Below are positions 59,472-64,000 of a stretch of 64,000 nucleotides of DNA, in pieces (the stretch's first letter is position 1; every line of letters starts with the position of its first letter). The DNA is taken from NCBI GenBank assembly GCA_017624735.1, contig JAGAMK010000020.1, forward strand, positions 19,194 through 83,193, read 5' to 3'. A model generated the notes under the pieces. It did no database searches, was not told where the DNA came from, and saw only the letters and a program-made list of their open reading frames with translations. This DNA comes from Clostridia bacterium. Lineage in GTDB: Bacteria > Bacillota > Clostridia > Oscillospirales > Acutalibacteraceae. The translations under genes and the position numbers were made by a program.

Positions 59472-61226
59472 TTATCGGCTCCTTTCATTTTTATTCTTAA
59501 TATTTTGATTGTTACGGGTTTTACGCCGTTCTTCGATTTGCCGCTGTCTTTCTTCCTGCTGTTTAACATAGCGGGCATATTCCTCCTGCCTTGCAATTTC
59601 AGCTTTGGTAAGATAATTAGGTGGCGGCTCACCTATGAGCTTTGAAACGGTATCAACGCTTCGGTTAAAATCGTATTCGCTGATGCTGTAATCTGCTTCA
59701 GCCTTTTGCCTTGCCTCTTTCTCTTTTTCGGGACGGATTTTCATCCTTTCGGCTTTCAGTTCTTCTGCATCTGCTTCATCAGCCTGCTTTTCTGTTTCTT
59801 GGTACTGAGTAAGTGTCTTTTTAATCTCTGCTTCCATTCTCTTTTCTTCTGCTTCAAGCTTAGGAATTTCAAACCGACGCATTTTCTCAAAGTAAGACTT
59901 TGCATCAATAATATCCTGTTCGGTTTCGCACTCGTTTTGTGAGAGAATATTCTGCATTTTAAATCTCAGCTCTTTAAGCTCGAATTCATAGTGAGTAACA
60001 TCACATTTTGCCGCATTATACTTTTGCTTCATAACCTTAGGCGTGAGCTTCAGTTTCTTCTTTGCCTCTTTAAGTTTTTCTTCAGTGGCTTTAATATCTT
60101 CCTGTAGCTTATGGAAGTACACATAAAACTCATCAGCATCACGGACCTCATTTATAGCCTGATGCTTCATTCGGTTGATGCTCTTTCTTTCGCATTCAAG
60201 GATAATCATACCGACACGGATACCTTCAAGAGCATCTGCGAGTGCAGGTATGAGTAGCTTTACCGCAGTGATAACAAGCTCTGTAAGTGCCTGAACAGTT
60301 TTACGAAGACTGAGTATCAGACTGTTATCTTTACGGATAAGAATGTTGATTCTCATCCTCTGTGTGACTTTGCCTTTCTTCTTCATTTTCTTGCTTGAAA
60401 CGCCCTCGTGAATGGTAGGTTGCAGAAGTATTCCTCTTGCCACAAAGCTACGGTGGTCAATAGGCTCAATGTTCTTTTCCTCTAAATCTCTGTTTACAAT
60501 ATCTGCCCACAGCTTTCTCCATTCACATAACTGCTCATCACTGTTCCAACGCTCACTTATGGGATTCTGTCTGCCGTACTTTGTGCTTTTGGGGTATTTG
60601 TATACTCTCTCATAACCGTCAGCTTTTGAGGGTGGAAGATATACTTTCTTGCCGTCAACATAATACTGATACTGCTTTTCCCAACCGTCATTTTTTGCAC
60701 ATAAAAATTCAGAGGCGGTAAAGCCTTGCTCCTTACCGTCTCTGATACATAGATATTCTTTTTCCGTTTTTCTCTGCCAAGTGCCGTCAGGGTTTAACGG
60801 TCTGACAGTTACCATAATGTGAGCGTGAGGATTACCTTCACCTGTATCGTGAATACAGACATCAACACACATACCGTCATCCACAAGAGCCTTTGCGAAT
60901 TCTTCTGCTTCTGCAATCTGCCTTTCACGGCTGACCTCAACGGGCAGAGCAACAATGAATTCTCTTGCCAAACGGCTGTCCCTTGTTTTCTCTGCTTCTT
61001 CAACTGCATTCCATAGCATGCTTCTGTTGTACCATTCGGGCGGAGCGTGTGACGGGAGAAAGATTCTCTTATAGACAAGACCGCCTTTTCGGGTGTAATC
61101 GTGTTTTATGCCGTCATACTCGTTAGTGATTTCACTACAGCTCATATATGCACTTGCGGCTACGGCTGAGCGACCGACACCACGGGTTATGACTTTTGCT
61201 TCAAGGTGATAAATTGCGGGTATCAC
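59472..61226 (-). CDS. MobA/MobL-family relaxase
   Basis: A 584-residue relaxase. The N-terminus has the MobA/MobL signature: YHLEAKVITRGVGRSAVAASAYMSC (motif I region), and the three-His metal motif NPHAHIMVTVRPL. The C-terminal half is a long charged coiled coil (ATEEKLKEAKKKLK..., then a Glu/Lys-rich tail). It nicks oriT to start single-strand transfer. Its family is the one that acts on RSF1010-like oriT sites, and such a site lies at 63015. It includes a minor repeat of KKMKKKGK basic residues near residue 295. Confidence 0.9.
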   Translation of the reverse strand: MIPAIYHLEAKVITRGVGRSAVAASAYMSCSEITNEYDGIKHDYTRKGGLVYKRIFLPSHAPPEWYNRSMLWNAVEEAEKTRDSRLAREFIVALPVEVSRERQIAEAEEFAKALVDDGMCVDVCIHDTGEGNPHAHIMVTVRPLNPDGTWQRKTEKEYLCIRDGKEQGFTASEFLCAKNDGWEKQYQYYVDGKKVYLPPSKADGYERVYKYPKSTKYGRQNPISERWNSDEQLCEWRKLWADIVNRDLEEKNIEPIDHRSFVARGILLQPTIHEGVSSKKMKKKGKVTQRMRINILIRKDNSLILSLRKTVQALTELVITAVKLLIPALADALEGIRVGMIILECERKSINRMKHQAINEVRDADEFYVYFHKLQEDIKATEEKLKEAKKKLKLTPKVMKQKYNAAKCDVTHYEFELKELRFKMQNILSQNECETEQDIIDAKSYFEKMRRFEIPKLEAEEKRMEAEIKKTLTQYQETEKQADEADAEELKAERMKIRPEKEKEARQKAEADYSISEYDFNRSVDTVSKLIGEPPPNYLTKAEIARQEEYARYVKQQEERQRQIEERRKTRNNQNIKNKNERSR

Positions 61227-61307
61227 CGTCCTTTCTTTGGTTTAGTGATTGTTTTTTGCATCATAAAAGTGTATAATTAATAAAGATTTGATGCAGGGGG
61301 ACTTTAT

Positions 61308-62165
61308 ATGTTGACTAATGATTCTATTATATATCATTACTGTAGTGTTGCTGTTTTTCAAAAAATAATTGAAACCAACACCATTTGGCTTACTCATGCG
61401 CGTCAGACTAACGATGTTGATGAAGGAATACGATATATAAAACCATTACAATCAGTGGTTAATTCTATGTCGAATTTAAGTGACGAGGAAAAAAGCATAG
61501 TAAACAGTATTTTAAAAGAACATAAAGAAAGAGTGGAGTTCCCATATATTGGATGCTTTTCAACAAAATCAGATTTACTTTCTCAATGGCGTGCATATGG
61601 TGATGATGGTAAAGGTGTTGCAATAGGGTTTGAAGTTGGAAAAATTCCACATTATGATTTGCTAAAAAAGGAACACGGCAATTGTGGTGATATACCCATT
61701 ATTATAGATGAGATTGCTTATGACGAAAAGAACAATGAAGTTACATTTATAGAAAAAATAATTCAAGCATGTTTACTTATATACAGAAAAACAAATAATA
61801 TAAATCATGCGATTAGTGCAGGAGTACAGGGGCTTAATCTGTTATCTGTCTTTTCTAAAAATGTTGATTTTGAAGAAGAGAATGAAGTAAGAATGGCTTA
61901 TTTTCCCTGTTATTTTGACTTGATAGCTAATTTGAGTGAACTGCCCACAATAAACGCAAACAAAATGGAATTAAAATTCCGAACAAACAGAGATAAATTA
62001 ATAAGTTATTATGAGTTCAACTTACCTCAAAATGCTATTCAAAGAATTGTGTTAGGTCCTAAATGTTCCATTGATAAAAATCAATTAACTTTATTTTTAA
62101 ACAAATATTCGCCTGACGTTCGTCGCAAAAATGGTATTGTAAAATCAAATATCACTTACCGATAA
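61308..62165 (+). CDS. DUF2971 protein (element cargo)
   Basis: A 285-residue DUF2971 protein. Typical blocks are IIYHYCSVAVFQKIIETNTIWLTHARQTND near the start and PYIGCFSTKSDLLSQWRAYGDDGKGVAIGFE in the middle. The family is of unknown function and is frequently on mobile elements or in defence regions. On the opposite strand to the surrounding transfer genes, and followed 30 bases later by an HExxH protein gene, so the two form a cargo unit. Confidence 0.8.
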   Translation: MLTNDSIIYHYCSVAVFQKIIETNTIWLTHARQTNDVDEGIRYIKPLQSVVNSMSNLSDEEKSIVNSILKEHKERVEFPYIGCFSTKSDLLSQWRAYGDDGKGVAIGFEVGKIPHYDLLKKEHGNCGDIPIIIDEIAYDEKNNEVTFIEKIIQACLLIYRKTNNINHAISAGVQGLNLLSVFSKNVDFEEENEVRMAYFPCYFDLIANLSELPTINANKMELKFRTNRDKLISYYEFNLPQNAIQRIVLGPKCSIDKNQLTLFLNKYSPDVRRKNGIVKSNITYR

Positions 62166-62195
62166 TATATATAAAGAAAGCTTATAGGGTTAAAC

Positions 62196-62945
62196 ATGAT
62201 AGACGACAGAGTAATTAAACAAATAAAAGCATATGAAACCGAATTCAAAAGTTTCATGAGAATTGAAGATTTCCCTTCGTATAGTTTGCAATCAAAAGTA
62301 TCAACCGTTGCAACTGCCAACAAACAAGGATTTGAAGTTGCTGCTTGTACACACTATCAAGTTGAATCGCGAAAACATACTCTTACTATTAGCGGAAATT
62401 TAATTCCTGCAAAATATTTAATTTTTCATGAATTTACCCATATCTTCGATACAGAGACGCTCGCTAAAGATGATGTGATTCGTTATATTGGTGTTTCCGG
62501 TTTTACTGAATATCACGCTTCTCAAATAGAATTATTGCAGTTATTAGGCTCCGAAAACAGCTGTAGTTCTATTAGCTTTTCTATGAACGACATCATTGAA
62601 ACATTATCAGGATGTGTGAGTGTTCAACAGTACATAAATGAAAAACAGCAGCACGCTATCGACTTGTTTAGCAGAGTAGATTTTCCTGCGAATATTAACA
62701 CTTTAAAATCTTCTATGGGTGTTTTATTTAACTACTTTGGACTTCGTTCGATTTGTGAGATGTATGCAACGGATTATAATGAAAAAGTTAATAATCAGGC
62801 ATACCTAAAATATATCTCTACACATCAATTTATACCAATTAACAATTTGATGCATGGCTGGTTGGATAGTGCAAGAATCAACCTAAGTATCATTTTATAT
62901 AACGATATAATGAGGTCGCTTATAAAAGATTATAATCTCAAATAG
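62196..62945 (+). CDS. HExxH putative metalloprotease (element cargo)
   Basis: A 249-residue protein. The zinc-binding motif is LIFHEFTHIFDTE (HEFTH), and a downstream GFTEYHASQIELLQLLG supplies a plausible third ligand, as in gluzincin or ImmA/IrrE-like proteases. The remaining ~120 residues are helical. No signal peptide. No family name comes to mind. Paired with the DUF2971 gene, suggesting a two-component stress, defence or toxin system. Confidence 0.55.
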   Translation: MIDDRVIKQIKAYETEFKSFMRIEDFPSYSLQSKVSTVATANKQGFEVAACTHYQVESRKHTLTISGNLIPAKYLIFHEFTHIFDTETLAKDDVIRYIGVSGFTEYHASQIELLQLLGSENSCSSISFSMNDIIETLSGCVSVQQYINEKQQHAIDLFSRVDFPANINTLKSSMGVLFNYFGLRSICEMYATDYNEKVNNQAYLKYISTHQFIPINNLMHGWLDSARINLSIILYNDIMRSLIKDYNLK

Positions 62946-62971
62946 ATTTACTGCTTTGCATAATATTAAAC

Positions 62972-63033
62972 TGTTCCCTCGGAGAGCGCACTGCACCGCC
63001 TTTACGGTGGTGAGTAAGTGCGCCCTTAAGGGA
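62972..63033 (+). other. Origin of transfer (oriT), IncQ/pSC101-type
   Basis: The plus strand holds TAAGTGCGCCCTT at 63015-63027, the nick-region core known from pSC101, pTF1 and (with A in place of G) R1162/RSF1010. An inverted repeat ACCGCC/GGTGGT (62995-63011) lies 3 bases before it, as in those plasmids. Outer arms GCGCACT/AGTGCGC and TCCCT/AGGGA enclose the whole. This fits the MobA/MobL relaxase. Exact boundaries are approximate. Confidence 0.75.
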
Positions 63034-63046
63034 CATATATCAGCCT

Positions 63047-63244
63047 TTAATTCAGCTTTCCTCGTAAATACCCCTCAATATCAGTAAAGTTCATCGTCTT
63101 GATTTCAGGTAAAAGCTTCTCCAAAATCGCACCCTCTACAATAAGTCTGTGATTTCGCTCTGTGCGTTCCTTTTTACGGTTGCGGTTTTCAGCCTGCTCA
63201 AGTCTGTGCTTGGCTTGTATCAGCTTTTTGTCATTATCGGTCAA
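63047..63244 (-). CDS. DUF3847-type small protein
   Basis: A 65-residue, highly charged coiled-coil protein (KKLIQAKHRLEQAENRNRKKERTERNHRL...). It matches DUF3847-type proteins commonly encoded next to MobA/MobL relaxases. It may assist the relaxosome. The start is a TTG at 63244 with GGAGGTGAT upstream. It sits right beside oriT. Confidence 0.7.
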   Translation of the reverse strand: MTDNDKKLIQAKHRLEQAENRNRKKERTERNHRLIVEGAILEKLLPEIKTMNFTDIEGYLRGKLN

Positions 63245-63264
63245 AATATCACCTCCAATCTGTT

Positions 63265-63290
63265 GGCACCGAAAGCGGTGCCGTTTTTTA
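63265..63290 (+). terminator. GC-rich hairpin with T-run
   Basis: GGCACCG (63265-63271) pairs perfectly with CGGTGCC (63276-63282), followed by GTTTTTT. It is oriented to stop forward transcripts, although no forward gene ends here. It could shield the DUF3847 gene from antisense reading. Confidence 0.6.
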
Positions 63291-63335
63291 TTGTGTTTTT
63301 ATCTGTGGCTCCAAAATCCAGATGTTTTGGCACCG

Positions 63336-63671
63336 CTAAAACATATCGAGAAAAGCAATCGCTTCTGCATCATTTTTCAGCTTCTGCTCCTCTGTCAATT
63401 CCATATTAAAGCTCTCCGAAGAAGGAGAAGGAGCTGATGCGGTAACTGAAATACCGCACAGCTCCTCTTTCAGAATCTCACGGAACTTTTGGAGCAGTTC
63501 ATCGTCTGCTGTTTGCTTGTCCGCATAAGCAATAGCTGATTTTATCGCATCAATGATAAACTGATTTCTTGACTTATATTTTTCTTTATCAAGGCTGTTC
63601 AGATAATCAATGATTGCCGTGTGCTCTGTGTCGCTTAAATTAAAGCGGACATTTATGCGGTACTCACTCAT
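63336..63671 (-). CDS. Small partner of the ParM-like protein (putative partition adaptor)
   Basis: A 111-residue protein. The N-terminal RINVRFNLSDTEHTAIIDYLNSLDKEKYKSRNQFIIDAI has the ribbon-helix-helix look of plasmid partition adaptors (ParR/StbB-like). The C-terminus is acidic. It overlaps the ParM-like gene by 4 bases, so translation is coupled. The role as a DNA-binding adaptor is inferred. Confidence 0.6.
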   Translation of the reverse strand: MSEYRINVRFNLSDTEHTAIIDYLNSLDKEKYKSRNQFIIDAIKSAIAYADKQTADDELLQKFREILKEELCGISVTASAPSPSSESFNMELTEEQKLKNDAEAIAFLDMF

Positions 63672-64000
63672 ATCCTGCCACTTTTCATCATAGTTTCGGC
63701 AAGGTACTCATAACCCTTGGCCGCCGCACAGATGTCATCAACAAAACGCACTCGGTCTGCATTGAACTTGTAGAAATTCTTTACAAGGCAACCGCCACCG
63801 CCTGTGATATACAGCATCATAGTGTTTTCATCATACCCGTGGTCACGAAGCCTGTGGAAGATTTCAGACACATATTTCTGCACCTCTGCCTTGATAATCT
63901 TCATATCCGCCTGAACAATGTTTGCAGTACCCTTACACAGTACCTCATCAATAATATGCTCATTGATTTCTCTCTGTGTTTTTCTGAGGAATGCTTCACG
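63668..64000 (-). CDS. ParM/StbA-like plasmid-segregation actin (5' end beyond window)
   Basis: The frame is open from the stop at 63668 to the right edge (about 110 residues of the C-terminus), including 32 codons before the internal Met at 63904. The motif YITGGGGCLVKNFY is the adenosine-binding Gly-rich motif of actin-like ParM ATPases. This protein should form filaments that stabilise the element when extrachromosomal. The N-terminal half lies outside the window. Confidence 0.7.
   Translation of the reverse strand, partial: REAFLRKTQREINEHIIDEVLCKGTANIVQADMKIIKAEVQKYVSEIFHRLRDHGYDENTMMLYITGGGGCLVKNFYKFNADRVRFVDDICAAAKGYEYLAETMMKSGRI

Larger units (their letters stand above)
55002..64000. 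mobile_element. Integrative mobilizable element with large serine recombinase (right end outside window)
   Basis: A contiguous block of transfer-related genes: serine recombinase (57237-58931), MobA/MobL relaxase (59472-61226), an IncQ-like oriT (near 63015), DUF6870 and DUF3847 small proteins and a ParM-like partition pair. Cargo genes are hipBA and a DUF2971/HExxH pair. No conjugation apparatus (VirB4, coupling protein) is seen, so it is mobilizable rather than self-transmissible, unless those genes lie to the right. The left boundary is placed at the spoVAD breakpoint by inference. Confidence 0.7.

Noticed and set aside
1-64000. tRNA and rRNA genes
   Set aside because: No stretch with a tRNA T-arm signature plus CCA-type acceptor stem or conserved rRNA segments was recognised on either strand.

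Overview
The window looks like a chromosomal segment of an anaerobic, spore-forming, low-GC Clostridia species, probably an uncultured gut member of the Oscillospiraceae/Ruminococcaceae. Support comes from the complete HydE/HydG/HydF [FeFe]-hydrogenase maturation set, an oxygen-sensitive class III ribonucleotide reductase, a cobalamin-riboswitch-controlled vitamin uptake locus, a spoVAD fragment, AT-rich intergenic DNA with clear sigma-A promoters and short-hairpin terminators, and Ruminococcaceae-style BspA-like surface proteins. No rRNA, tRNA or CRISPR array was recognised.

Layout. 1-4.6 kb: the start of a secreted enzyme (minus strand), then the operon TM1266-like regulator-hydE-hydG-hydF behind a promoter and a leader with a terminator hairpin. 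4.7-6.7 kb: XRE regulator with its operator and a BspA-like surface protein. 6.9-8.1 kb: cobalamin riboswitch, DUF4430 lipoprotein and ECF S-component. 8.2-13.1 kb: a GDPD-family protein and potABCD polyamine transport. 13.2-26 kb: housekeeping and metabolic genes (YlmH, esterase, coaX-panT, radical SAM protein, mscL-proC-MIF homologue, cysK, amino-acid permease, GH35 beta-galactosidase, Y-family polymerase with a YolD-like partner). 26-30.3 kb: trxB, nrdD and nrdG, with an NrdR-type promoter before nrdD. 30.4-39.6 kb: surface and sugar-related genes (rhodanese lipoprotein, sialidase-like protein, kinase, esterase, ChbG-like deacetylase) and two regulators (MerR/TipA-like, AraC). 39.6-45.8 kb: a secreted-protein cluster with a 1077-residue BspA-like protein whose 76-residue C-terminal repeats match those of the 5.2 kb protein. 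46-54 kb: an accessory cluster (degenerate PolC-type PHP protein, dNTPase, SGNH hydrolase, YgjP-like protease, macro-domain protein, nuclease-like protein, VWA protein). 54-55 kb: decayed genes (Fic relic, C-terminal spoVAD fragment).

55-64 kb: an integrative mobilizable element that runs off the right edge. It carries hipBA, a large serine recombinase, a MobA/MobL relaxase, an oriT with the IncQ/pSC101-type nick core TAAGTGCGCCCTT, small accessory genes (DUF6870, DUF3847), a ParM-like partition protein with its small partner, and a two-gene cargo (DUF2971 protein plus HExxH protein) between oriT and relaxase.

The most interesting inference is that this element sits inside spoVAD. Only the C-terminal part of spoVAD is present, its similarity stops abruptly at the element side, and a large serine recombinase lies nearby. 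That is the arrangement of sporulation-gene intervening elements that excise in the mother cell. The missing N-terminal half would have to lie just beyond the right end of the element, outside this window.
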